A DNA stretch of 64,000 nt. Origin: Tricholomella constricta (Eukaryota > Basidiomycota > Agaricomycetes > Agaricales > Lyophyllaceae). Positions within the stretch are counted from its first letter, which is position 1. Every line of letters begins with the position of its first letter. A program made the position numbers and the translations under genes. Location: the NCBI GenBank assembly GCA_013368375.1, contig JAACJP010000009.1, positions 372,001 through 436,000 on the forward strand, read 5' to 3'. A model generated the notes under the pieces. That model made no database searches and was not told the origin of the DNA. It saw only the letters and a list, made by a program, of their open reading frames with translations. Shown here one piece after another: positions 49,980-62,165 of the stretch.

Positions 49980-51818
49980 AGTAAGCATTTCATTCGCGAG
50001 TCACCATTAATAACAAATTGAAACTATTCTTCCCTAGTGTCCGTCGAAACGGAACTGTATGACCTCCTGGGTGTTCCCCCAAGCGCCAGCGAAGGTATCG
50101 ATGCGTCTCCAATCACAAGAGGAACTTGTACTCATATTTTTTAAGGCGAAATCAGGAAGGCTTATATGAGAAAGGTATTTATCCATTAAGGATGAAGCGT
50201 CATACAAATCTAAGGTTCTACCCAGGCCAAGGAACACCATCCAGTATGTATTACGTTTTGTTCAAAGGCGCGAGTTAGTCACGAAGCGGGCCTAACAGGA
50301 CAAGAACCCTAACAACCCGGATGCCCATGAGAAGTTCCAAGAGATGGCTGCTGCGTGTGTTCTTCCCATTACATTGGCCTGGGCGCCTCCTAACGCACAT
50401 CGTTTCCAGCTATGAGATTCTCAACGATCCTCAATCACGGGAAGCGTACGATACACATGGTATGGATGGGCTCAAGCGGAATGGTGGAGCGCCAGGATTC
50501 GACCCCTCGGATCTCTTCGCGCAATTCTTCTCCCAGGGCATGTTTTTCGATCCTGCTGGTGCTGGCCCTGGACGGAGGGGCCGAGGGCCAGAAGTGATAC
50601 CTCATGATGTGACGCTTGAAGACCTATATAACGGAAAAACGGTTCATTTGAACCTGGAACGGGAGGCAGTATGTGGCCAGTGTCAAGGGTGCGTAATCAC
50701 TACTGTTTTCCATCACCTTCGCTCTTATAGTTCCTGTTTCAACAGTTCTGGCGCCAAGGGCAACGCAAAGCCGAAAAAATGCGCAACTTGCGAAGGGAAA
50801 GGGTTCACCATTGTGCACAGCCAGGTTAGTATGACTAAAGAGCCCTGTACAGCACTAACTTGGTTATCTGTCTAGATTGCACCATCGCGAATCGGCACTT
50901 CAAGGGTCATGTGTCAGTCTTGCTCAGGGAGCGGTTCAAAACTCAAGGAAAAGGACAGGTAAGTCAGCGCCATTAATTAGGCATGTGTGCGTTAACTCAG
51001 AGAATTGAAGATGCAAGAAATGCAAAGGCGAAAAAACCGTCACAGAGAAGAAACGCCACGAAATTATTATAGAGAAGGGCATGTCGAGTGGACAGAGAAT
51101 AGTCCTTCCTGGCGCCGGTGACGAGGAGGTACGCCTGTTGTCCCACTTCTTGTCTATTCCCTTTTGACATATTGCTTCCAGCCTGGCGTTACCCCTGGCG
51201 ACGTTGTCTTTACCCTCAAAGCAGCTCCCCACGACTCGTTCGAACGTTCTGGAAACGATCTCTTGACACACGTGAAGATAACCCTTTCTGAGGCGCTGTT
51301 TGGATTTTCGCGGATCCTGCTCACGCATCTGGACGGTCGCGGTATTGAGGTATCAAGTCCTCCTGGGAAAATAATCAAGCCCGAAGACTCTATCGTGCTA
51401 CGAGGGGAGGGGATGCCCATTTACAAGCGGCGACAAGAGAAGGGCGACCTCTACGTCATTCTGTCCATCGAGATGCCCGACGAGCAGTGGTTGAAAACAA
51501 TCGATCACAAGGTATGATGCCCATCTTTTCAAATTTCTCAACTTCTCTCATTCAACCCGTCAGGCACTCGAGTCTCTGCTTCCGCCGAAGAGGAACAATC
51601 CAGAGCCACTCCCTGAGACCGTGGTCGAGGTCGACTACGAGGAGAGTGACATTGTGGATGTGCGTTCCCGCTCTTTCCCGGCCAGCGACAACTTCTTTGA
51701 CCAGTTTGTCCCCCAGTTTGGCGGCGACGAGGAGGAGGATTGGGAAGATGAGGACGAGTATGAGGAGTACGGGCACGGCATGGGTATGGGCCAGGAACCC
51801 GAATGTCGACAGCAATAG
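49980..51818 (+). CDS. Type I J-domain chaperone (DnaJA/Ydj1-Xdj1 type) with CaaX-like end
   Basis: The start codon is split by an intron: A at 49,980, TG at 50,038. Coding exons: 49980, 50038-50094, 50146-50174, 50226-50243, 50299-50354, 50410-50688, 50746-50824, 50876-50958, 51011-51128, 51182-51511 and 51564-51818. They sum to 1305 nt, 434 residues. J domain: VETELYDLLGVPPSASEGEI, then KEHHP and DKN, with the HPD motif cut by an intron. Four zinc repeats: CGQCQGSG, CATCEGKG, CQSCSGSG and CKKCKGEK. Substrate domains: GVTPGDVVFTLKAAPHDSFE and EALFGFSRILLTHLDGRGIE. An acidic tail ends in CRQQ, a candidate farnesylation box like Ydj1's. It acts with Hsp70 in the cytosol or at membranes. Confidence 0.94.
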
Positions 51819-52214
51819 CTGTTCGACGCTCGATTGCTTCGGTATATTCCTGTCTTTTCGTCGCTGCTGTGATTTTTACGGTTCCAACATCCGACACATA
51901 CAGCTACTTCATCACACTCCGCAGACTTTCCACCCTGTTCGCATAATACTATATTCCCTAATACTAATGCAATACCCTCTTCACCGATGGACCTCCTGCT
52001 CAGTTATATTATAACATGATGTCAAAGCAACGAGCAAGTTTGAACACCCGTTTGAAATGGGAACGACCTAATTTGAAGAGGCATGCCGAGATTTTGAAAG
52101 CAACGTACCTTCTTGGCGGTTTGCCTTGCTTTTCCCAATGACGCACACGGGGGTTGGATGGACACCAAGCCTCCTGCCAATTCCTTGGTGATAACTCAAT
52201 TCCTGGCTTGTAAA
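51819..52214. other. Intergenic, no gene seen
   Basis: DnaJ 3' UTR and promoter of the ThuA-domain gene. Confidence 0.5.
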
Positions 52215-53716
52215 ATGTCATCGTCCATCCTCTTTATACTGTCGTACCTCCTACTGTCTCTCGTGATCACCGCCGTTATGGCGCAAGGAGAGTCCATGCA
52301 AGCACGCGTCCTAATATACTCCGCCACGACTGGATTCCGACATGACTCTATTCCCACCGCGATTGCTGCGCTCAAGGCCAAGGGGGCATCCATCAGCGTC
52401 GAATTCGACGCAACGGAGGATGTGAAGCAGTTCACGGACACGGTCCTTGCGGGGTATGACGCGGTGCTGTTTTTGAGCACTACAGGAGACGGTACGTCGC
52501 GCCGGTCTTGATTTGCTCGTTTCCAGCGAGACAGTCGGCCAGACATGCTCAACTTGGATCTGTTGCATCCTCAACAGTGCTTGACGATACGGGGAAGACG
52601 GCCTTCCAGAAATACCTGAACCTCGGCGGAAATTTCATCGGAATACACTCCGCCTCTGACACTCTCGTGAACACGACATTCTATGGCCGTGAAATAGGTG
52701 CACTTGGCTCTCTATTGTGACCCGCATGACGCCTCTTAACAAATGAATCCCACAGGGGCATATTTTGACTACCATGCCGACCTACAAGACGCTGTACGTC
52801 GAAGATTCCACACGCTTCCGCCTTACGCTTACCTTGGGGTCGACCTTTTTTGCGGTAGGTCATAGATGTGGTGGACTCCTCACATCCAAGCACAAGCATG
52901 TTACCGGTTGGGTGGCGCGTCCGGGATGAAATGCAAGTACTCGTCCGCTGTCCTCCTGCGAGCGCTCATGCTGACCTGAACGTATTAGGTACAACTTCAA
53001 GTCTGATCCCAGGGCGCTTGGAGCCACAATCGTCCTTGCTGCCGACGAGTCGAGCTACGTAGGTGAGTCAGGACCATGGACTGTCTCTCCAGACACATCG
53101 ACTTCCAGAACTGTATTGTACAGATAATGGGCCGCGAAAATTTGACCAAGGAAGTCCTCATCCGCTCGGTACGCACTATGTTGTACTCTCCTATGCAGGA
53201 ACCTCATAAACGCAATCTTTATTCCCAAAGCTTGGTTCCAGACTCATGGCAGTGGCGTTGGCGACGATAAGAAGGCCACCGCAGGACGGAGTTTTTACAC
53301 TAGCCTTGGCCACTTGAACGAAACCTGGCAGGTCAGTTGTTCGCCTCGCGACGTCGATTTGCGTTTCAACAATTATATCGCCAGGATGATCTTTTTCTCT
53401 CACACGTCCTCGGAGGCGTGTCGTGGACATTGCAAAGCCATACGACGCGGGCAACGAACTCTTCGGCGCTGGTTGGTAATCCCCAGGGACCAAGCGCAAC
53501 CTCGGATTCTTCCACGTTGCCCACTTCCAGCGGCGCAGCCCCTGCAGGGACAACGACAACGCAGTGAGCCAAGTTCAAGAGCTTGCTGGCGCCGCTGCTC
53601 ATACTCAGTTATGCTTTTTCAGATCGTCGGGTGCCGTGCTTCCAACCGTCATAATTGCTGTCGTCACAATCGTGGCAGTTGCTGTAGGATGTGGACAGTT
53701 TTTCCTGGCATTCTGA
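52215..53716 (+). CDS. Secreted ThuA-domain protein with C-terminal anchor
   Basis: Signal peptide MSSSILFILSYLLLSLVITA. ThuA / glutamine-amidotransferase-like fold: VLIYSATTGFRHDSIPTAI, GYDAVLFLSTTGD, KYLNLGGNFIGIHSASDT, YFDYHADLQDA, VDSSHPSTSMLP, VRDEMYNFKSDPRALGATIV, PLAWFQTHGSGVGDD, FYTSLGHLNETWQDDLFLSH and VLGGVSWTL. A Ser/Thr-rich linker then leads to a hydrophobic end (VIIAVVTIVAVAVGCGQFFL), either a membrane span or a GPI signal. ThuA domains occur in enzymes of sugar use in bacteria; the fungal secreted forms have no proven activity. At least six short introns; exons 1-3 are 52215-52491, 52578-52697 and from 52756. Confidence 0.88.
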
Positions 53717-54047
53717 ATCATCCTTGGACATTGTAATTGCTTGTACTCATTGTTAATGGAGAAAAATACCACTTTGTGACTGTGTATTCTTGGCATTTTC
53801 GGCGTATATTTACAGAGATTGTCGACGGCGCGGGAGATAATGCTTTCAGTGACTCCCAAATTCGTCCAAGGTCCGAGAGACGAACGAGAAACGAATGGCA
53901 TGTTGGGTAGCTTCGTCCTCTGAAATATTCTGTCCTGTTCCCTGTCCTTGATGAGAAATGTGACGTCTTACCATCGTTTGCGCGCTCAATTGAAGAATTC
54001 ACACACGCGGACTTGGGGGCAATAAATCCAGGCTTCTATTCCTCTCG
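53717..54047. other. Convergent intergenic region
   Basis: Between the ThuA-domain gene and the complex I subunit gene. No gene seen. Confidence 0.5.
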
Positions 54048-54413
54048 CTAGATGTCTATGTGTTTATAACCTTGCACCTGCATTGCAAAGTCCCGAGTCA
54101 ACATGTGGTCCGAAGAAAGTAACACAAGCTCGACGCACCCTGTTCTCCTGGAGCATTTTCATGTACTTCTCCGAGAGCCACTTGCAGTTCTCGTAATGGT
54201 TTACACCCTCGCCCCTCTGGCACTTGTCCAGCTCGTCCCGCACTAGACGAGCCTCCATCGCCCGAACCCAGGACTCCCGGATGTGGTCGTCACGCTCCTG
54301 AAATTTGGCTATTTGGCAAGTACATCGCAGTGCAAGGTCAGCTTGCAGCCCTTGACTTTGAAAAAAGGACAAGAACCTTTGATTTCTTCAGCCCGGGCCT
54401 GGTTCAAACTCAT
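54048..54413 (-). CDS. Small mitochondrial complex I subunit (NDUFB10-type, 12 kDa)
   Basis: Three exons (54413-54377, 54308-54139, 54077-54048) sum to 237 nt, 78 residues. Begins MSLNQARAEEIKAKFQERDD, then IRESWVRAMEARLVRDELDK, CQRGEGVNHYENCKWLSEKY and ends RVQGYKHIDI. The two Cys separated by 11 residues and the GVNHYENC core match fungal 12-kDa NADH:ubiquinone oxidoreductase subunits as I recall them. It would be an accessory subunit of the complex I membrane arm, on the intermembrane-space side. The assignment to NDUFB10 is by memory and could be another CHCH-like subunit. Confidence 0.75.
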
Positions 54414-55091
54414 CGTGGTAGTGAATTGAGCGTTTGTTGCACTTTGTTTGCTTTTCGTCCCTTCGGCGAAAACGGCATCACTGGTTGCTCATCTTTCCTC
54501 TTGTTAGTTATCCGGGGTGATTAATAGTAGGAGGTATGTTTTCATTTTTCAACCAGGTACACGAACAACGTTGTGTTGGAAAGTCGTGTTCTTCAATCCA
54601 AGCATTGTTGGCATAGATGATGGAAGATACCTCAGTATAGAACTCTGGACAGGTGAACAAAAGATCATCTCTATGTCTGGTGTAACGTCGTGTTTCTGAA
54701 GGTTGTAAACGTGGCGCTAGAAGTCATTCAGAATGTACTCGACTTCAGCTCGACTGCTGGATATCTCAGTTACAAGTTCGTATTATTGCGATCCCTCGAA
54801 TGCGTGCTCCTCGCCCAAATATCAGACTCTTCTCACGCTGAAGGCCTGCTGAACGCGGTCTGGTCATAGATCAATGCGCAAGCACTGCCAAGGTACCATT
54901 TCTTTACAAGACTGCTTGCATCCGGCATTCAATGTCCCGTACAATACATCGTCCATCCATCCATTATGCGGTCAATCACATGTTCCGCAACTCAGCCTGA
55001 GGATCGAAGTGCATAAGTAGCTCCTAATAATGCTCCTTGCGCTGAAGACATCCACGTCAATTTCGTTTTAACCCTCAGACTATACAGAAAG
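54414..55091. other. Divergent intergenic region
   Basis: Between starts of the complex I subunit (minus) and the enoyl-CoA isomerase (plus). No motif-bearing frame. Confidence 0.5.
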
Positions 55092-56253
55092 ATGTCCTAT
55101 CCTCTCAGCCTTCCGGCGAATGCACCCCTCATCACACTAACTCATCGTAAGTCCTCGAGAGATCTCATGCCCGGAGGAGTTCTAAGTTTGAGCACTCATC
55201 TCAGCCAAGCCATCACTCTGGATCATTGAACTTCACAATGGGCAAGACAGCCGACTGACGGTTGACCTCGTGGATAAAGGACTCAAACCCGCGCTCGACA
55301 CGGTCGAAAGAGACTGGCGCGAGCAGTGGAGGGCTGCACAGAAGGCCAAAGACAAGGATGGGGGAAAAGGCGCGCTCATCATTGTGGGAAGAAGAGATCA
55401 GGACAAGTTTTTCAGCAACGGTGCATGATGGATATTCAGCTCTTTGACTCGTCTCGCAGACTAACTCGCCGTTTCCGCCTTCATAGGTCTCGACTTCGCG
55501 AGTGTTGTTTCAGACCCGAACTTCTTTTCCAGTATGTAGTCCTTGACGCGTTTTGAAATCCAATCTCAATGTTTTGCGATCCAGCTACCTTCAATCCCCT
55601 CTTAGCTCGCTTGCTTGCTTTCCCAAGTAAGCATTCAGGCCAATCCAGCGAAGCTGTCCATTGCACATATTGACTCGGTGCACAGTTCCAACTATTGCGG
55701 CGATCAATGGTCATTGCTTTGCCGGCGGATTCATGCTCTCGCTTGCATGCGACTATCGCGTCATGACTGGTGGTAGCAAGCGAAACGCCTGGCTATGCAT
55801 GAACGAGGTACATAAAAGTTCTTGTTATCCACGTGCCATATATAACTCGAAACACGAAGGTTCATTTTGGTGCCGTATGGCCTCTGTCTTTCGCCGCCAT
55901 TCTCCGAGCAAAAGTGGGAGATCACCGTTTGCAACGCAAGATCGCTCTCGAAGGTCACAGATTCACGGCTCAAGAAGCGTACGACGACGGACTATTGGAC
56001 CATCTCGTTAACGGAAATACCGCGGATATCTTGGCGAAGGCTGAGGAGGTCGCTGACAAGTTCAGCGTCAACGCTCAGGCTGGTGTTTGGGGATTGATTA
56101 AGGTATTTTTGTTCCCTGGTTATCAGTGAAATCTACCTAATATACATATACTTGTAGAATGATTTATACCGCGATACCTTGGCTACAATCAGAACCGATC
56201 CGAGGATTGTAAACCCAGCCATCGACGATGCCGCTGCGCGTTCAAGGCTATAG
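55092..56253 (+). CDS. Enoyl-CoA hydratase/isomerase family protein (delta-isomerase type)
   Basis: Seven exons (55092-55146, 55205-55420, 55487-55531, 55585-55626, 55686-55807, 55860-56102, 56158-56253) sum to 819 nt, 272 residues. Crotonase fold: LWIIELHNGQDSRLTVDLVD, GALIIVGRRDQDKFFSNGLD (first oxyanion-hole segment), PTIAAINGHCFAGGFMLSLA then CDYRVM (second oxyanion-hole Gly), MNEVHFGAVWPLSFAAILRA, and LEGHRFTAQEAYDDGLLDHL. It resembles peroxisomal/mitochondrial delta3,delta2-enoyl-CoA isomerases used in beta-oxidation of unsaturated fatty acids. The C-terminal RSRL is close to a PTS1-like SRL tripeptide: the last three residues are SRL, so peroxisomal import is likely. Confidence 0.9.
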
Positions 56254-56951
56254 TGTTGATTCATTATTTTGTCCTTTAGGTATCGCTGCGCCAGCCGTCA
56301 AGCTTTCAAGTAATAGCATTTCTGTTCTCTTTGAATTCACCCCACGCTGCAGAAGACGCACTTTAGCAAACTCCCAGAGTAGAGGTCTCTCGCGTGGTTC
56401 GATGACGGCCGTGAGTCCAAGACCGGCATCACATCCTTGAACCCTGGTTCTGTGACCCACTTGCCCTGTGCGCAGCCCGAGCCAAAAATATCGACAAGGG
56501 TGCGCCTGGATGCCCGAAGGTTCTAATGTACAGATCATTTCGACAGATGGGTATCTCTCGCGAACGGCAATTGCTTCGAAACCGCATGTCATTCGACGAT
56601 CAAGACTGCCAGCTCATATTCATCACGACAACTTTTGTAATGTGGGATCTAGCCACAGCAGATCTATCTTTACACCATCACATGACATGGACACAGCGAG
56701 GCAACTTGTCGAAGCCTCAATCTGCCTTTGTGAGTGTGGAGCTGTGGGCGGGCATTCGGCTGGTGACGGCCGCGCGGACTATATAACACATCAAGACCAG
56801 ATGTTAACTTATAGTTTTTTCCTTTATTTTGCCACAGGCTGGGCTTTTCTGATTTCCAATACTCCCTTCTTTCTCCTACCCACTTTCTTTCTTTCTCTCC
56901 AGCAGACTTACCAGTTTCTCGTTCAAGAGCTATTCACATCTACTCGGCGAC
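56254..56951. other. Intergenic with promoter of the aspartic protease
   Basis: No gene seen in the first 500 bp. A TATATAA box lies at 56,780-56,786. Confidence 0.5.
56780..56786 (+). promoter_or_regulatory. TATA box of the aspartic protease
   Basis: TATATAA, 165 bp before the ATG at 56,952, followed by a CT-rich leader (56,862-56,900) typical of strong fungal promoters. Confidence 0.5.
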
Positions 56952-58891
56952 ATGAATTTCCGTTTCTCTACGCTTCTAGCAGGCGTTGTTCTCGCGCTTT
57001 CTGTCGAAGCTCTCCCTAGTCCCAGTTCCAATCCCAATCCCGGCATGGTCACCCTTCCCATCAAGCGGATTGAGCAAAGGTCAACTGCCCATCCCTTGAT
57101 CGTGCGTTCTTTGCCCACTCTAATTCGGCCTACTGAAAAGCATTTTGATTTTTGGTGTAGGCTCATCAGCAGAACATCAACCGCAGCCACCGGCGTTTCG
57201 CCCGCATGACAGGCCGGAGCGAGCCTACCGCCCAGCAGCTGCGCGAAAATCTCCGTAAACGCGTTCTCGCTGTTGAGGGCGAGGAGGGCCTCGTCAAACG
57301 GTACAACCGTGTCGGTGTCCCGAAACCAAAGCCCAAGTCGAAAATAGCAGGCTCGGGAGCTGTACTGGCGTCCGCTGCCGCGAAGGATCGAATTGGGAAT
57401 GGAGAGGGTAACGGCCGCACGAAGGGCAAAGGAAAAGGCCAAGGAACCGGGGCTGGTGCCACAGGTGCAGCCGGGGCCACTGGGTATCGATCCTCTTCCT
57501 TTTTGCTTTTCTTTTTTTTGTGAACTTGTGGATTCATACAGTGCTGCTAACCCCGACGTCGTGACCCCTGCGAACGAACCGGACGCTGACAATTCCCTTG
57601 GGCTTGACATTGAGTAGGCAGCCTTCCCTCATAAATTGATCATCTGCCGTTGCTCACGCCGTGTGAAGGGCGAACGATGTCGGCTATCTCGCAACTGTGC
57701 AAATGGGCACACCACCCCAGGACTTTTCGATACTAATGGATTCTGGATCAGCTGACTTGTGGGTTGGCGCTGAGAATTGTCAGTCCCAAGCTGGTGGTGG
57801 ATGCGTACGTGCTGCTTGTAGTTATCTGCGCCAATATCTAAAGTAATGCACGTGTAGGGGAACCACAAATTCCTGGGTCCTCAAGGCTCGAGCTCCTTCC
57901 AAGATACCAATACTCCCTTCCAAGTCACATACGGGACTGGCCAGGTCCAGGGAAGCATCGTTCAGGATGACATCGTCGTCGCAGGCCTTGCACTAAAGGC
58001 CCACACGTTCGGCGTTGCAACCACCGAGAGCGTTGAATTTTCAGATAACTCAACGCCCTTCGACGGGCTTATGGGGCTCGCACAATCGGTCAGTCTATCT
58101 CAAGTTGACCCAGTCTAAGAGAGAGGCTGAACCTTGCCATCTAGACCCTTTCTGAACAAGGAACCCCGACACCGGTTGAGGCGATGGCAAAGGCAGGCTT
58201 GGTACAAGACGCAATCACATCGTACAAGATTTCTCGCCTCGCTGACAACAAGAACGACGGAGAGATCACATTCGGGTATGCTTTTCATAAACTTCAAAAC
58301 CTCTTTTTTTCCCTAATCTTCCGCCTCTAGTGGCCTCGACTCGACCAAATTCGACGCTCAGACCCTCGTCACACTGGACAACGTCAGCAAGCAAGGCTTC
58401 TGGGAAAGCGCCATGGACACAGTCTCTGTGGACGGAACCGACCTCGGCCTGCAAGGCCGCACCGCCATCCTCGACACCGGCACAACCCTCATCATCGCGC
58501 CCCCTGCCGACGCGGCCGCTGTCCACCAGAATATCCAGGGTGCCAAGTCGGATGGCCAGGGCGGGTTCACTGTCCCGTGCACAACTAACGCGAGCGTTGC
58601 GTTAACCTTCGGCGGTGCGGCGTTTTCGATCGACCCCAGGGATATCGCCTTCCAGCCCGTGGACCCAGCTGACCCAACGGGAGACTGCATCTCAGGAATC
58701 TCTGCTGGCAATATTGGGGGCGCGACGGAGTGGCTCGTATGTGTTTTTCTGGCCATAGTCTACGTTCTTGGATCGGGTATGCTGACTTTATACTGCGTGT
58801 GCTTGTGCAGGTTGGCGATGTGTTCCTGAAGAACGCGTACTTCTCGACAGACGTCACAAAGAACACCCTTAGTCTGGCAAAGCTGGTTTAA
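56952..58891 (+). CDS. Secreted pepsin-type aspartic protease (A1)
   Basis: Signal peptide MNFRFSTLLAGVVLALSVEA. A propeptide follows (RRFARMTGRSEPTAQQLREN), then an odd Lys/Gly/Ala-rich linker (GKGKGQGTGAGATGAAGATG). The mature enzyme starts near YLATVQMGTPPQDFSILMDS, with the first catalytic site in DSGSADLW, flap region FQVTYGTGQVQGS, and FDGLMGLAQ. The second catalytic site is ILDTGTTLIIAPP; the end is GDVFLKNAYFSTDV, then NTLSLAKLV. Both catalytic Asp are present. Several short introns cut it. It probably digests external protein. Confidence 0.94.
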
Positions 58892-61258
58892 GTTAAGGAT
58901 ATCTTATAACAGTTCCTGAGAACACGGTTTGATCTGTATGGTGACTGAGCTCGGGTAGCTCAAATGTAGAAGCCCATCCCTGTTATTTCTCCAGAGATCG
59001 CAGAGTGGTGAGCGTGGTGCCTGTAAGCATTGAAATTTCCCGTTCAAGCCAGATATGAAGGAAGAACGTGACGAGACGAAAACATTGACACAAGATGCTC
59101 AAAATATCCTCGAGAGTGAGCTTGTCGCTAGACTCCAGGAGCGTATATCGTCTAGTTCAGAACACTGCGCGATGATTGCGAGGCTGTAGATCCTTGGCAG
59201 TCCTCGAAGACGAGACCGACAGTAGATTCTGTCCAGACCGGTTCAACCACTTGGTCACGGCATCTTTGAACGATCCAGAATCTCAAGTCTCTACCACGCA
59301 CCAGTCTGTAACACCCATGGGTAGGGAAAACCAGAAAGAGATTTCTTGTCGCAAACGTGGCCCAGCAGCATCGGAGCCTCCTTTGCGCTCGTGGCCGAGT
59401 TTCGCGGCGCGAGACACAGGAAATGAAGTTTAGCAGGGCCTTGCACGCGATGTACCTCCACTTGTTTCTCAATAGTCTCCTGCCGCAGGCAATCTTTCAT
59501 CTTCGATGCGCGATTGTTCCTGCAAAGGTTGGGATTTCGGATGATGAATCCAAGAATATGCGGCGTCACCAGGCCTGTGGTTTCTGTTAAGGCGGTCGGG
59601 AATGGGCGGACAATGCCATGGTAGGCTTTATCAGAGCCGTCTTGAAGAGCAAACCGTGGACGCACGCTGATGGTCATTATGTAGCGATGTTTTAAGCGAA
59701 TGCAAGACTATGTAATATACTTATGTTCGATCCGAAAAACTAGTCCCAGGCGATTGACAGATGAGATTCGGAGTGAAGAGGCAAGAGAAACCTGCCAGAG
59801 GGATGGAAATGGCAGGTATCAGGATGACGCTCTTGTTAGAACTAGTAAATACCTGACAGGAGTGACAAGAGTGGGACATACGATGATGAGAACCGTGAGG
59901 TTATCCAAGTAGTGCAGAACAGCCCTACCGCAGCGTATCTCCGCGAGTGCAGCTTCCACGAACGGATGATGCTCGCCTTCTTGATAAAATGCATTAAGCG
60001 GGAAGGTGTAGATGAAATAAATCACGGTGGAGCGAGGTCAGCAACCGCTTTTCAGCTTAATGATCGGCGAAAATTGCTAATTGAGTTGGGTCTACTAGGT
60101 ACAACACCAGCACTTTATTTATATGAATGTCCTCACGTCTCCGACGGACCCCTCGAGGAAACCGACGTCGAGCGAGCTTATGTTGGTGTTGGACGCCTTG
60201 GTGGGGTCCCGCGCGATGCTTGTGGAGGAAGGGGCTGCAGTTTTAAGGAAGCCGGAAGGGGAGCGAAAGGTCTTACTCAACTGGAGCCAAGTGAGGTAGG
60301 CGGGGTGTTGAGTGAGGTTGGAGGTTCAAGGTGGAAGAACGTGCTAATTGCTTAAACTGCATCCAGATCGTCTGCGACATCTGCTATAATTCGCATTGTT
60401 TTTCGTAGTTCATGTGCATGTGCTATAACTGTACAGCTGGTGGTCGGATGATGAGCACGAATAGTTTTGCAGGAGTGTTCAATTAACTTACGACACTCAT
60501 CAGAGACTTGAAATCCAGGCATTCATTCGTCACGACTCTCAGCATATTCCATGTAAGAACAGGGATCGAGACCCTCTTCGATTATCGGCTGCAGTTTAGT
60601 AAAATGTCAATGTTTTGCCTGCAAAGTAAAATGTGCGCGTCTCAAATGAGAAACTCCATCCGGCGCGCCACTCATCCTGGCTAGAATGAATCGCAGGATT
60701 ATTTCGTCTGTGACCTCGCTCGGTTTCGGGTGAAATCTACATCCTCCAGGTAAGGAAGGAGATACTTTTCTGAGGTGGCTGAGGCTGTCGGGGTGATCTG
60801 CGCGAAGAAGACTTCATTCAAAGTTGGAGGCAATACTTCCCATTAATTCTCATAGGAGCCATCAGTATGAAGAAGTCGTATAGATGGAACCGACACGAGG
60901 CTTGCAAGATTTGACCAGCATAAGCCTGGCCGCAGTTGATCGATGTGATGTACTGGCTCTCAGCGCCAGGCGTATTGTTGCAAGCTTACGGGATCTGACA
61001 ATCTGACATTGATCAAGCAGACCCCACGATGAAGAGGACGGCCTGACCCTGGTCCACAGATATTAAGTGCATCCAACGTGTAAGTGTGCCATTGTACAAC
61101 ACAATCCAGATGAGCTACTTGCCGGATTCAGAATGTTCGTTCACTCCCAAATATCGCAACTTGGAGGGGAATACGTATAATTCTCACTTCTGTGTAATCG
61201 AGTATCGGTACGCGGTAGCCAAATAGCAGAACCAGTCCGAAAGGGATGTCGCAGTTAT
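58892..61258. other. Unresolved 2.3-kb stretch with minus-strand coding-like pieces
   Basis: No gene could be assembled. Minus-strand pieces look more coding than random: SGFLKTAAPSSTSIARDPTK and DVGFLEGSVGD (about 60,330-60,140), AFYQEGEHHPFVEAALAEIR (about 60,000-59,935), and RQETIEKQVEVHRVQGPAKL (about 59,490-59,430). They may be exons of one unknown protein, but splice joints could not be made in phase. About 60,360-61,250 shows nothing. Confidence 0.3.
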
Positions 61259-61962
61259 TTAGACGACCCTTCTCTCGCAGCGTGTTTCAGCATGGACGCC
61301 TTCACAATTGCGGTCACAGTAAGGCATAGCACACCGACGACATTTGTACACCCCCCAGTAGCCGCAAACGGAGCACAGGCTTCGCGGAGGATATGGTGAC
61401 TGCGCAGTGAGTGCAGTCAAATATGTTGGAACCGAGGCAGGGAGAGACGCAATGTTCTACGGGTGAAGGACGGGTAAAGGACCAGTTCAATAGAGAGCTC
61501 GCATGCGTACTGATTCGTCGATAAGAGTTGCGAGATTCTTGCGGTAAAGCAACGCGGTCCGGACATTCATGGTCGACTTCTTCTTTTTCGCAGCCGCGGA
61601 CGTGCCTGCGATGTTGAGGTTGCGTTTGTCGGAGATGGTTTGGCGTGCGCGTCCTTTGGCAGATTTCCCGCCGTCCTCGTCGTCCTCTCCGGCCAGAAGA
61701 GTGGGCTCCGCATAGTTAGATCGCTTCGCGAGTGTAAAGTGTTGTCAGGCGAAGCAGAACATTTTTATACGCTTTACCTCAAGTTCGTCGAGATGTCGCT
61801 TAGTCCGTTTTGCGATGACTTCGGGTGCAAGACCAACTGCGGCAACGGTGGTGGCTTGTCGAGCGTCTATGAGGGCAAAGATTGAAATCAACAGGTAAGA
61901 CAGAGAGCGGTAGATGCTTAGCAGGGAAACTGACGATGTTCTCTTGTTTTCTTTGGGGGCAT
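61259..61962 (-). CDS. VPS71: SWR1-complex subunit VPS71/SWC6 (ZNHIT1 type)
   Basis: Four exons (61962-61935, 61866-61778, 61723-61511, 61456-61259) sum to 528 nt, 175 residues. Begins MPPKKTREHHARQATTVAAV; then APEVIAKRTKRHLDELER, SNYAEPTLLAGEDDEDGG, and MNVRTALLYRKNLATLIDES. The end is a HIT zinc finger: CSVCGYWGVYKCRRCAMPYC, then DRNCEGVHAETRC, the full Cys/His set. By family it is the subunit of the SWR1 remodeller that helps deposit histone H2A.Z. Exons 2 and 4 are small and easy to miss because no single long frame covers them. Confidence 0.92.
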
Positions 61963-62165
61963 GAGGAATGTATTGATCGGCCGAGCAGACGTGATAAACG
62001 AGCACGCCATCGCCTACCTGTCATTATATCACTTTACTTTCTAACCAACACCATCTCCCCCAACAGCGTGCTCCTCCGTAAAATCTCTTTTCGCTGAAGC
62101 ACGCCGTCTGACCAAGGTCTCTGTACAAGAAGCCACCGGCACCCACATTACTATCTAGTTACGAG
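61963..62165. promoter_or_regulatory. Divergent promoter of VPS71 and the fusion gene
   Basis: 203 bp between opposite start codons. CT/CA-rich, no clear TATA box. Confidence 0.45.

Noticed and set aside
59912..60355. 147-residue plus-strand protein
   Set aside because: Composition is irregular, and the complementary strand looks more protein-like; probably a shadow frame.
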